A stretch of DNA of 38,938 nt from Chloroflexota bacterium. Lineage in GTDB: Bacteria > Chloroflexota > UBA6077. Both the position numbers and the translations under genes were made by a program. The stretch is from assembly GCA_021806765.1 (NCBI GenBank), contig JAJZQR010000011.1:1-38938 (forward strand), given 5' to 3'. Position 1 is the stretch's first letter; each line of letters opens with the position of its first letter. Below, piece by piece: positions 23,526 to 30,896 of the stretch. Under the pieces are notes generated by a model. It made no database searches. It was not told the DNA's origin and saw nothing but the letters and a program-made list of their open reading frames with translations.

Positions 23526-23773
23526 CTTCGAGCACCCCTTTCGGCGCCATCGATCATCCCCGGGGATGCCGCCCTCCGGCAGAACCGGATTTCTCCTGGG
23601 AGAGGGATAGTACGCACCATCATTACAGTACCGGAGCCTCAACCAGCGCAAGATGCGAGCCTGGATCTAAAACCCCAGAGCTTCACCTTCGGCGCACGCT
23701 GCTGTCTTACCTCCTGTGCGCTGTCTTCCAGATGAAGTCTCCGCCCACGGTCTGGGAGTGCCGTGCACGGCCC

Positions 23774-26017
23774 CTACCGCGACGGCGGTGGCTGGGGGAT
23801 GGATGCCTCCAGGGGCCAGAGGTAGGCCTCCTTGGCGAGATCGCCGCCGTTGGCCACCGTAATGCCCCCCTTCTTGGCCCAGGGGACATCCTCCTTCCAG
23901 TACTGGAAGGTAGCCCTCTGGGCTCGGATCACGAAGGAGTTGCCGGCGTCGGCGTAGGCCACCGGCAGCCCGTACTGCTGGAGCCAGGCCGGGTTGGAGA
24001 GGAAACGCTCCTTTATCGCCGGGTTCTTGTCCAGGAAGGCCAGGTGGCGGGCCACCACCTTCTCCCACGACAGTCCGGTATCGGGCTTGGTATCGAAGGG
24101 CTTGGGCGTCTGCCGGTAAGTGAGGAGCCAATCGTCCAGCTTCCGATCGTGCATCAGGTCGAAGGTGTTCAGGAAGTAGGCCTGCTTCACCTCGGGCCTC
24201 CACTGGAGCACCCCCTTCTGGAATGCCTGAGTGGTGAAGCCGTCCAGGACGAAGCGCTGGGTCACGGGATAGCCCAGGGCCTCCACTCCTCCCAACCGCT
24301 GGAACTCCTTCCAGAAGTGGACGTCGCCCTCGTCGGTCACGGCGAAGCCGGCGGGGCTGGCCCCGAGGGGGCGGCCATTGGCCTGAGTGAAGAAGTGGCC
24401 GCTGGGGATGTCGTAATCCTGGGGCCGGGGCGCATTGGCATCCTGGGAGCGGGGGAGGGTTAACTCGTACCAGCGCTCGCCCTCGACGGGCATCTTCACC
24501 CGGGACCCGTTCTGGCTGAAGGGAACGGGGACCCTGGTGCCACCATCCACCCTGATCAGGGAGTAGCTCGACCCCATCTTGGGGTCCCGAACCAGAGCCG
24601 CCGGATCCAGGTCCAGATCGGCGCGGGAGGTGGAGTAGATCCTCATGATCCTGGGATCGGTCCATGTGAGGAACAGCTGGGAGAGCCGGTCGGCGTCGAA
24701 GCTGACCCGGGTACCCTTGTAGCTGGTGGCGCTGAGGATCAGGGCATCGCTTCCCTCGTAGGCCCAGCGGTAGCCGGACGCCTGTTTGTCCGGCAGGTAG
24801 AGATAGCCACCACCGGCTGGACCTCGATTCAGGTAATCCACTAACCCTCGGAGCGCGGGGACCACCGGTTTTCCTGAGCCATCGGCCAGGAAAGCGCCGT
24901 AGGCGTTCTGCTTGGGGTTGGCCCCCTGGGGATAGTCGTTCAGCATCCACTTGCCTCCACCCCCCAGCCCCTCGGAAACCAGCAGCAGGTAGACGGCCGT
25001 CTCGTAGTTGGCGCTCTCCTCCGGGGACATGCCCGAGGTGGAGAAACCGAACTCCCCCAGCAGGATCGGCTTGCCCGGGAAGGTGGAGCGCAGGTTGTTC
25101 AGGGTTCGAGCCATCCCGTCCAGGGCCTTGCCGCTGGCGTTGGGGTAGCGGTGGGCGGTGATGTAGTCCAGGGTGCCGTTGGCGGGCAGCTTGGCCATCA
25201 CCAGGTCGCTGTAGGCCACGGTGATGGGATGCTTGTTGTCGGCCTTTCGAATGCCATCGATCTGAGGCTGCAGCCACATGGATAGGGAGGCGTTGACGGT
25301 GCCCAGCAGTCCATCCCACTTGCGCCCCTCGGGAGAATCCACGTAATCCAGGGTGGAGACCAGGTAGTTACGCTCGGTGACCCAGGCGCCCGCAGCGGCC
25401 AGGAAATCCTGGTAGCTCTTCAGGGTGGCGTCGGCGCCGGCCGACTGGATGGGAGACTTGGCGCCGCCGGGATAGATGGCCGAGGCCAGGTCGCTGAAGT
25501 GGGGCTCGTTCTTCAGGTCGTAGGCCAGGAGGGTGGAGTTCCCGGCGTAGTGGGCGGCGATCTTGCCGTCCACGTCGGCCACCTTGGAGAGGTCCCGCTC
25601 ACCGTAATCGTAGAGGGCGAGGATCACCTCCAGCCCCTGCTTCTGAGCCAGAGAGAAGAAGGTATCCAGCTTATCCCACCGGTTGGCCTGGATGGCCTGG
25701 ACCAGGGGGGGTTGGACGAAGACCCGCACCGTGGAGAAGCCGGCATCCCGAGCCCGACGCAGGTCGGCCTCGATCAAACCGGGGTCGAACTTACCATCCT
25801 CCCACATCTGCCAGGCTCGATCGGACGGCCCCTCGTAGTTGACAGCCACCAGGAAGGAAGGCCCCTTGCCGGGCAGGGCCAGCCTGCTCGCCTGGATGGA
25901 GGCAGCGGCCGGCCCCGCTGCCTCCGCTCCGGATGATCGAACGACCGCAGCCAGCAGCATCAACAGTAGCAGCAAGGCTGCAGTGGCGATCAGCCGCAGC
26001 CTGGTAGACAACACCAT
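23774..26017 (-). CDS. Secreted GH5-like glycoside hydrolase with C-terminal extension
   Basis: This is a 747-residue exported enzyme. The signal peptide is residues 1-33 (LIATAALLLLLMLLAAVV core). The clan-A TIM barrel has the acid/base Glu171 in AYDLKNEPHF and the nucleophile Glu322 in PILLGEFGFS, the GH5-like pattern of endo-beta-mannanases and cellulases. After the barrel come beta-rich segments. From about residue 555 there is DVHFWKEFQRLGGVEALGYP, a domain repeatedly seen in secreted Chloroflexota-type proteins. The start ATG 26017 follows GGAGG. Extracellular polysaccharide hydrolysis is likely; the substrate is unassigned. Confidence 0.82.
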   Translation of the reverse strand: MVLSTRLRLIATAALLLLLMLLAAVVRSSGAEAAGPAAASIQASRLALPGKGPSFLVAVNYEGPSDRAWQMWEDGKFDPGLIEADLRRARDAGFSTVRVFVQPPLVQAIQANRWDKLDTFFSLAQKQGLEVILALYDYGERDLSKVADVDGKIAAHYAGNSTLLAYDLKNEPHFSDLASAIYPGGAKSPIQSAGADATLKSYQDFLAAAGAWVTERNYLVSTLDYVDSPEGRKWDGLLGTVNASLSMWLQPQIDGIRKADNKHPITVAYSDLVMAKLPANGTLDYITAHRYPNASGKALDGMARTLNNLRSTFPGKPILLGEFGFSTSGMSPEESANYETAVYLLLVSEGLGGGGKWMLNDYPQGANPKQNAYGAFLADGSGKPVVPALRGLVDYLNRGPAGGGYLYLPDKQASGYRWAYEGSDALILSATSYKGTRVSFDADRLSQLFLTWTDPRIMRIYSTSRADLDLDPAALVRDPKMGSSYSLIRVDGGTRVPVPFSQNGSRVKMPVEGERWYELTLPRSQDANAPRPQDYDIPSGHFFTQANGRPLGASPAGFAVTDEGDVHFWKEFQRLGGVEALGYPVTQRFVLDGFTTQAFQKGVLQWRPEVKQAYFLNTFDLMHDRKLDDWLLTYRQTPKPFDTKPDTGLSWEKVVARHLAFLDKNPAIKERFLSNPAWLQQYGLPVAYADAGNSFVIRAQRATFQYWKEDVPWAKKGGITVANGGDLAKEAYLWPLEASIPQPPPSR

Positions 26018-26144
26018 GTCTCTGGAACCTCCAGAAGGGGAGTGTGTGGGGATGTAAGTGGTGGGTACCGGTTGAGTATAACTCAGTGAGGGGGGTTTGT
26101 AGCACCGAATGGAGTGGCCAATTTGGGCTATCCGGGCAGTCTTT

Positions 26145-26220
26145 GACGCGGGGACACGGAGACGCGGGGACACGGAGACGCGGGGACACGGAGACGCGGG
26201 GACACGGAGACACGGGGACA
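26145..26220. repeat. 16-bp tandem repeat, 4.75 units
   Basis: The unit GACGCGGGGACACGGA is repeated four times without change (26145-26208), followed by a partial GACACGGGGACA. A degenerate inverted version lies at 26584-26640. There are no spacers, so it is not a CRISPR array. Confidence 0.9.
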
Positions 26221-26227
26221 GCGTGCC

Positions 26228-26253
26228 GTAGGAGCCGGCTCCTGCCGGCGATC
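26228..26253. repeat. R2 palindrome, copy c
   Basis: Identical over 26 bp to copy b at 23268-23293 (GTAGGAGCCGGCTCCTGCC start). It lies directly after the tandem array in the repeat mosaic. The adjacent CGGCAAGCTGCCG (26269-26281) recurs at 38046-38058. Confidence 0.75.
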
Positions 26254-26296
26254 AGATCCGTGTCGGGGCGGCAAGCTGCCGGCAATCGGTATCGAC

Positions 26297-26322
26297 GTAG
26301 GGGCCGGCGTCTCTGCCGGCCC
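26297..26322. repeat. R2 palindrome, copy d
   Basis: It starts GTAGGGGCCGGCGTCTCTGC; one mismatch to copy a inside mqnL. It is the second R2 copy within 100 bp of the mosaic region. Confidence 0.75.
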
Positions 26323-26353
26323 GAGGTTCTGGGTGCTGAGTTCCCGATAGCTC

Positions 26354-26441
26354 TGTAGCCGCAGGCTTTAGCCTGCGCGTTTCTGCTGCAGCATCCCCCT
26401 GCCCCACGAGGCTACGCGCACCCATAAAGGGTGCGGCTACA
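26354..26441. repeat. R3 element, copy b (about 88 bp)
   Basis: It has the same TGTAGCCGC/GCGGCTACA ends and internal hairpins as copy a at 20024-20115: GCAGGCTTTAGCCTGC and CGCACCC-ATAAA-GGGTGCG. The middle differs, so conservation is limited to the folding parts. Confidence 0.8.
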
Positions 26442-26475
26442 TTCTCTTGCTGCAGCCTGCCATCACCCTCACCCC

Positions 26476-26501
26476 GTGGACATGCCAGAGGGCATGTCCA
26501 C
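26476..26501. repeat. R5 palindrome, copy b
   Basis: GTGGACATGCC and GGCATGTCCAC are perfect 11-bp arms with the loop AGAG. It is preceded by CCCTCACCCC, the same flank as at 19103 and 36699, as if inserted into that sequence. Confidence 0.8.
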
Positions 26502-26532
26502 GCTCTGGCCGGTCCATGCTTCTCCCTGCACT

Positions 26533-26560
26533 GTAGAGACGCGACATGTCGCGTCTCTAC
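26533..26560. repeat. R6, 28-bp perfect palindrome
   Basis: GTAGAGACGCGACA followed immediately by its exact complement forms a perfect 28-bp palindrome with no loop. It sits in the mosaic between the R5 palindrome and the inverted GTGTCCCCG array. It could be a protein-binding site or a mobile palindrome. Confidence 0.85.
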
Positions 26561-26583
26561 CATCCGAGGGGAGAGGGGAATCG

Positions 26584-26640
26584 TTGTCCGTGTCCCCGTC
26601 CCCGTGTCCGCGTGTCTCCGTGTCCCCGCGTCTCCCCTTC
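26584..26640. repeat. Inverted, degenerate copy of the GACACGGAG array
   Basis: GTGTCCCCGTCCCCGTGTCC and the following CGTGTCTCCGTGTCCCCGC are the reverse complement of units of the array at 26145-26220. The two arrays bracket 360 bp containing R2, R3, R5 and R6. The element ends at the 3' end of the aminotransferase gene. Confidence 0.75.
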
Positions 26641-26652
26641 CAGGTGTCCCGG

Positions 26653-27957
26653 CTACGCGACGAGGGCTTCCACTCCGGCCCGGAAGGCCCGCAGCGCCCG
26701 ATCGATGTCCTCGTCGGTGTGGACGGCCGAGACGTAGATCTTGTCGGGCACCGACAGGAAGAGGCCGTTCTTAACAGCGGTGCCGTAGAGGACCGTGGCC
26801 TTGACCGGATCGCCGGAGCGAATATCCTGCCAGTTGACGATCTCCCGATCGGTGAACACCACCTGCAGGACACCTCCCTCGCCGGTCACCTGGGCCACCA
26901 GGCCCGCGTCGGCCAGCATCTGCTGCAGGCCGGACTTCAAACGGGCCGTCGACTGGTGGATACGAGGGTAGAGGTTCTGCTCCTTCAGCACCTTCAGGGT
27001 GGCGAGGCCGGCCGCGGCGCTCACCGGGTTGCCGCTGAGGGTGCCGGTCATGTAGGTGTAGTCGGGCTGGCCCTTCCGGCCGTTATCGCAGAGGGACAGG
27101 ATCTCCTCGCGGCCGCAAACTGCTGCCAGGGGATACCCACCGCCGATGATCTTGCCGAAGCAGGCCATGTCCGGCACCACCCCATAGTGCTCCTGAGCGC
27201 CGCCCCAGGCGAAGCGGAAGCCCGTGACCACCTCGTCGAAGATCAGGTCGATGCCGTATCGGGAGGTGATCTCGCGCAAGAAGGGGAGGAAGCCGGGTTT
27301 GGGGGGATAGGAGCGCTGGAAAGGTTCCACGATCACCGCCGCCAGGTCCCGGTGGTTCGCCTCGATAATCGCGGCCGTGGTCTCCACGTCGTTGAAGGGA
27401 GCCATCAGCACGGTGCCGGAGGCACCCGCCGGGACGCCTGCCGACTCCACCTTGGGAGTCGAGCTATAGGGCTCGTTGGGCCAGACGCTGAGGATGGCGT
27501 AATCGTGGACCCCGTGGAAGCCACCCTCGAACTTCAGCACCTTCTCCCGACCGCTGTGGGCTCGGGCCAGCCGCATGGCGAAGAAGGTCGCCTCGTTGCC
27601 GGAGCTGCAGAATCTTATCTTTTCCGCGCAGGGCACGGCGGAGACGATCAGTTCCGCCAGCTCCAGCGCCGGTTCGTTGACGAAGTAGAAGGTGCTCGCT
27701 CTCGCTGCCTGCTGCTGCACCGCGGCCACCACGGCCGGATGGGCATGTCCCAGGATCAGGGGTCCTGAACCCAGCAGGTAATCGACGTACTCGTTGCCGT
27801 CTACGTCGTACAGCTTCGCCCCCCGCCCGTAGGCCGGCACGATGGCCAACTCCCGGGACAGGCCGAACATCCCCAGGGTACCACCGGGGAGGAGGCGGCC
27901 CGCCTTGTCCAGCAGCTTCAGATGGCTCGAGCTTCGCTTATCGGTCTCCAACAACAT
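26653..27957 (-). CDS. Class-III aminotransferase, glutamate-1-semialdehyde 2,1-aminomutase-like
   Basis: This is a 434-residue fold-type-I PLP enzyme. GLGMFGLSRELAIVPAYGRGA-like N-terminus, DVDGNEYVDYLLGSGPLILGH, CSSGNEATFFAMRLAR, LIFDEVVTGFRFAWGG and the PLP lysine in CFGKIIGGGYPLAAV follow the order of HemL-like enzymes. HemL-like proteins outside haem clusters often act as other transaminases or aminomutases, and no other haem genes are present, so the name is only by family. ATG 27957 follows AGGAGAT. Its 3' end abuts the repeat mosaic. Confidence 0.87.
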   Translation of the reverse strand: MLLETDKRSSSHLKLLDKAGRLLPGGTLGMFGLSRELAIVPAYGRGAKLYDVDGNEYVDYLLGSGPLILGHAHPAVVAAVQQQAARASTFYFVNEPALELAELIVSAVPCAEKIRFCSSGNEATFFAMRLARAHSGREKVLKFEGGFHGVHDYAILSVWPNEPYSSTPKVESAGVPAGASGTVLMAPFNDVETTAAIIEANHRDLAAVIVEPFQRSYPPKPGFLPFLREITSRYGIDLIFDEVVTGFRFAWGGAQEHYGVVPDMACFGKIIGGGYPLAAVCGREEILSLCDNGRKGQPDYTYMTGTLSGNPVSAAAGLATLKVLKEQNLYPRIHQSTARLKSGLQQMLADAGLVAQVTGEGGVLQVVFTDREIVNWQDIRSGDPVKATVLYGTAVKNGLFLSVPDKIYVSAVHTDEDIDRALRAFRAGVEALVA

Positions 27958-27989
27958 TCGCTATCTCCTTCTACTTCCACAACCGAGTC

Positions 27990-28049
27990 ACGAGTGATGA
28001 GTGATGAGTAGTGAGTGAGCAACATCCCTACTCATCACTCATCACTCGT
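27990..28049. repeat. R8 palindrome with 22-bp perfect arms
   Basis: ACGAGTGATGAGTGATGAGT plus AG (27990-28011) pairs perfectly with 28028-28049 across a 16-nt loop. The right arm lies inside the ygjP-like gene and contains its stop codon, so the residues TSDE at the C-terminus are read from the repeat. It resembles R1 in layout but differs in sequence. Confidence 0.85.
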
Positions 28050-28550
28050 CGCTTCCAATCCGACGGCAATAAGGTAACCGATGGCCCGCTCGGCCCTGGG
28101 GTACCGATGGACCAACTTCCAGAAATCGACCGAGTGGTTGGGCTCGATCAGATGGGCCAGCTCGTGGACCAGGACGTAGTCGAGAACCCAATCGGGCGCC
28201 CTGGCGAGGCGATCCGACAGCCGGATTGCCCCGATATCGGTAGTGCAGCTGCCGAATCGAGAGTGCTGATTGGTGACGTACCGGACGGAAAGGATTTGAA
28301 GCTTCCCCTCGAAGTAGCGGCGGTTCAACTCCTGGGCGCGGGCCATGAGGTCTTCGTCCCGCAACCGTTCCGCACGGGAAACCCTGGTCTGGAGTCGCGT
28401 CACCAGTCTGTCGACCAGTTCCCTTTCCCGCTCCTCCGCGAGCCCCGCAGGCACTCGCACCTCCACCGTGTTACCCACCAATCGAGCACCAACGGTCTTG
28501 GTCCTTCGGGGGCTGCGCAGGATGTGGACACTCCAGGGAAAGTCAGACAT
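28035..28550 (-). CDS. YgjP-like (DUF45) metal-dependent hydrolase
   Basis: This is a 171-residue metallopeptidase-like protein of the YgjP/DUF45 (SprT-related) family. The zinc motif is LVHELAHLIEPNHSVDFWKLV (HExxH with a downstream His), preceded by QHSRFGSCTTDIGAIRLSDR. The family has also been linked to restriction-modification and UTP-phosphatase activity; cellular role here is unknown. The ATG at 28550 has no clear ribosome-binding site, but a good promoter lies 40 bp upstream. It is shorter at the C-terminus than many members, which end past the zinc region. The stop codon lies within the R8 palindrome. A second copy of its promoter and first 23 codons is at 35541-35696. Confidence 0.82.
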   Translation of the reverse strand: MSDFPWSVHILRSPRRTKTVGARLVGNTVEVRVPAGLAEERERELVDRLVTRLQTRVSRAERLRDEDLMARAQELNRRYFEGKLQILSVRYVTNQHSRFGSCTTDIGAIRLSDRLARAPDWVLDYVLVHELAHLIEPNHSVDFWKLVHRYPRAERAIGYLIAVGLEATSDE

Positions 28551-28589
28551 GGGCTGAGAACCAGAGCGACTCCGTGAAGATTGCCGGCA

Positions 28590-28618
28590 ATTAAAGCAGG
28601 AAAGAGTTAAATATGCAA
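28590..28618 (-). promoter_or_regulatory. Promoter of the ygjP-like gene
   Basis: On the - strand TTGCAT (complement of 28613-28618) and TTTAAT (complement of 28590-28595) are 17 bp apart, with a leader of about 30 nt to the ATG. The same arrangement (TTGCAT, 17 bp, TTCAAT) is preserved in the duplicated copy at 35652-35680, which supports it being functional at the time of duplication. Confidence 0.55.
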
Positions 28619-28855
28619 GTATTGCTCTGGTTTGTGTCCTTTTCCAGGGAATCTGGGCTCTCCCGCACTTTTCGGGATGGTGGCTGATGCACCAGTAAGT
28701 GATGCCGATAGTGTTTCGCCATCGCCACGCCTTCCTGCATGATCAGGTGCCGGGGGATACAGCGCAGCCACGGCTCTGAACTACGCAGCCACCGACCCAA
28801 TCGGTGGGATGAGGGGCATGGAGAGGACACCAGATCCTCTCCCACAAGGTCTAGC

Positions 28856-29224
28856 GTGCCCCCGAACTTCCAGCCTCCACTGACTGCTGAACAAGACTCG
28901 GCGTCGCAGGAGATCGAACTTGGCCCTGCCGTATCCCTGGCGTTTGATCAACTTGACGCGATTGACCCGGCCTTGCGGCGCTCCTTCTTCGATAGGTTCG
29001 GCTTCTTCGATCCCCGCCATGCCCTTGAGCGCTTGGGCCAGCAGGGAGCGACCTCAGGAGCTTACACGACCGTCCCCAACAGTGCGGGAGAGCCTGGATT
29101 GTCACTAGGTTCCACGGCTGCGACATCGCCCAATGGCTTCGACTGCGCCAGCTGCCACCTCGCGATCGGCTCCACCCAGGTAGTCACGGCGCTCTCTGTA
29201 GCTCCAGCTCAAGCAACTCCCTGA
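28856..29224 (+). CDS. Orphan ORF with one CxxCH motif, doubtful
   Basis: The reading frame starts at GTG 28856 behind AAGGT and encodes 122 residues with a segment FDCASCHLAIGSTQ that contains CASCH, a possible c-type haem site. A preceding amphipathic stretch is LRRSFFDRFGFFDPRHALERL. No signal peptide is visible, no family is recognised, and codon use is less GC3-biased than in neighbouring genes. It overlaps the lipoprotein tail on the other strand. It may be a gene remnant or chance; nothing else was seen in 28619-29183. Confidence 0.22.
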   Translation: MPPNFQPPLTAEQDSASQEIELGPAVSLAFDQLDAIDPALRRSFFDRFGFFDPRHALERLGQQGATSGAYTTVPNSAGEPGLSLGSTAATSPNGFDCASCHLAIGSTQVVTALSVAPAQATP

Positions 29225-29384
29225 AGCTATCGGGAACGGGTACCTCACCCCAGAGCCGGAGTGAACCGTCGCTTGCCCCGGATCCATGAGGGATGAACGA
29301 CGGGGGTTTGCCTGGCGAACACAGGTATGCCAGGGTGACCACTACTCCGTCCTTTCGGTGGAACTCCACCAGGTAATGCGGGAG
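29184..29384 (-). pseudogene. In-frame continuation of the lipoprotein after the TGA
   Basis: This segment is in the same frame as the lipoprotein and reads LPHYLVEFHRKDGVVVTLAY, then CSPGKPPSFIPHGSG and LWGEVPVPDSFRELLELEL before a normal TGA. The pattern (Y-x-V/L-E-F, D-G, Y-x-C, P-x-x-F-x-x-L-L) looks like the normal C-terminus of the same domain. A stem GGTGG/CCACC with loop AGTT (29357-29370) lies 14 nt downstream of the stop. A nonsense mutation is the simplest reading; stop-codon readthrough or UGA recoding is the alternative. A start at GTG 29369 could also give a separate 61-residue product, but it lacks a ribosome-binding site. Confidence 0.5.
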
Positions 29385-29915
29385 TCAAGCCGGGGGTAGT
29401 CTCACCTCCACGGGTGTTTTCAAAGCGTCGACCAACTGGCTGATGGCATCTCGATCGCGAATCGTCCCTTTTGTGACAAAGGATTGCAGAGCATCCGTTG
29501 TTCCGGGATCACGGCCGAGGCTCTCCGGGGGAACAAGCTGCAGCACCACAATCGTCTCAGTGAGCGAGAGAGACGCGGCCTCAAAGATGCTCAAGCGATG
29601 GGGGATTGGGGTGCCATCTGGGAGCGTTGGTTGGAGCCCGGGAGGAACGCTGCCGTCACTGGGATAGACTCCGGCCTGAGGCCTGCCGTCGGGCTGCAAC
29701 AGCGCAGGATTGATTGGTCCTGTCCCGGGAGTGCCATTGAGCTGCGGCGGTGCAGTGCCGATCCCTATGTGGGGTGCACAGCCAAAGCACGTTACCAGCA
29801 CGGCAAGGAGGGCAGCAATTGCCCGTCTCTGCGGTTTCGAAACCGGAGGATGGAGGCTCTGCTCAACAACAAAGTGCCCGCTCGGCGCTGACAAGCTGGA
29901 AACCCCAATTAGCAT
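29385..29915 (-). CDS. Lipoprotein, interrupted by an in-frame TGA
   Basis: This is a 176-residue lipoprotein up to its first stop. The hydrophobic signal AIAALLAVLVTCFGC ends in a lipobox, after an unusually long N-terminal region from ATG 29915. A Pro/Gly-rich linker follows, then LTETIVVLQLVPPESLG and IRDRDAISQLVDALKTPVEV. The frame does not end naturally: after the TGA at 29385-29387 it stays open for another 66 codons with protein-like sequence. Short lipoproteins with a D-x-x-x-I-x-x-L-V-x-A-L block usually continue into such a tail. Function unknown. It is the last gene of the secreted-protein cluster. Confidence 0.65.
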   Translation of the reverse strand: MLIGVSSLSAPSGHFVVEQSLHPPVSKPQRRAIAALLAVLVTCFGCAPHIGIGTAPPQLNGTPGTGPINPALLQPDGRPQAGVYPSDGSVPPGLQPTLPDGTPIPHRLSIFEAASLSLTETIVVLQLVPPESLGRDPGTTDALQSFVTKGTIRDRDAISQLVDALKTPVEVRLPPA

Positions 29916-30059
29916 CGGCTCTCATATCCCACCGTGGGAGCCATCTCTCACTTCGATGACCATTGTATCAGATCCCTTGGTAGCCAAAGTAAGCGGGGCC
30001 GGCAGGGGCGCGGGCCCTGCGCCTGCATACGTTGTCCCCTGCCGACCAGCAAGTGCGCC

Positions 30060-30866
30060 TTACCTCAGGACTTCGAGGATTTCCCCCGTGTGCGCGTCAA
30101 TGACGTACGCTGCGCGGTTGGGAGAGATCCTATCGGCGTGATCAGACACCCTGCCCTGCAAGGTGACGGTCCAACGGAGAATCTGCACGTTGGTTCGGTC
30201 GTTGTTCTTCCACCATACAGACAACCTGGAATCACTTGTCGTGACCGGCGCGTTGAATCGCTGCGCGGCAATGGCCAGAGCCTGGTCACGGCTGATGGTT
30301 GGTTCCGTGTTAACCGTCACAGGAACCGGTGGCACCTGGACAAGACTGCGCACGGTCCCGCTCGCAGCATTGACGGAGATGGAGACCAACTGCGGGCCGA
30401 CCGCCTTTTGGGTACCAAGCTGCTCCGCCCACTCGAACAAATACTCCCGTCCTCCGGCACCATGGTCGAGCAGCTCATCGTCGCTTAGCTCGAGCTTCGC
30501 GAACCCGGGAACCCGAGGGGTCGCGAACTCCCTGGCCACCTGGAGAGCCCGGTCGCGACCTACGTCGGGGCCGACTCCGGGCTTGTCGAACGGCATGATG
30601 GCGGCTACCACCATACGGCTCTGAGGATCCACGACGAAGGAAGTCTGTCCATCCAGGGTTGAATAGTCGCGTTCAGTGCGTGCTCGCGGGCCCGGCGGGG
30701 TCGCATGTTCCACCACTGCAAGGTCTGGCCGGTTCATGAAAGCACGGATGGTGGCAACATCCTCGCTGTCGCCTGCGGATGCGGACGGCGCCGCGGTGTA
30801 AGCTATCCCCAGGCCCAAAGCTACGAGAGCGATGCTGGCTATGGTCGAGGCGAGGCGTCTTGTCAT
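30060..30866 (-). CDS. Secreted PepSY-like domain protein
   Basis: This is a 268-residue exported protein. The signal peptide (residues 1-30) is IASIALVALGLGIAYTAAPSASA. The C-terminal half contains ISRDQALAIAAQRF, LRWTVTLQG and AAYVIDAHTGEILEV, the arrangement of PepSY/YcdB-type domains, which are often protease-associated inhibitors. An earlier similar block (RALQVAREFA, SISVNAASGTV) suggests two copies. AAGGAGA precedes the ATG by 8 nt. It follows the CARDB/caspase-like gene by 30 bp and is probably cotranscribed. Inhibition of a secreted protease is suggested by the family, not shown. Confidence 0.75.
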   Translation of the reverse strand: MTRRLASTIASIALVALGLGIAYTAAPSASAGDSEDVATIRAFMNRPDLAVVEHATPPGPRARTERDYSTLDGQTSFVVDPQSRMVVAAIMPFDKPGVGPDVGRDRALQVAREFATPRVPGFAKLELSDDELLDHGAGGREYLFEWAEQLGTQKAVGPQLVSISVNAASGTVRSLVQVPPVPVTVNTEPTISRDQALAIAAQRFNAPVTTSDSRLSVWWKNNDRTNVQILRWTVTLQGRVSDHADRISPNRAAYVIDAHTGEILEVLR

Positions 30867-30896
30867 GGCAGGCTTCTCCTTTCTCGCGGCGTCGGT

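Noticed and set aside
23667..25319. Long - strand open frame (550 codons) in another frame of the glycosidase
   Set aside because: Gly/Arg/Pro-rich shadow of the GH5-like gene, without a ribosome-binding site or motifs.
26145..26220. Tandem array considered as a CRISPR
   Set aside because: Units are 16 bp and abut without spacers; no cas-like gene is near.
28591..28845. 84-codon - strand frame upstream of the ygjP-like gene
   Set aside because: It overlaps the promoter whose duplicate is at 35652-35680, has no ribosome-binding site and no recognisable sequence.
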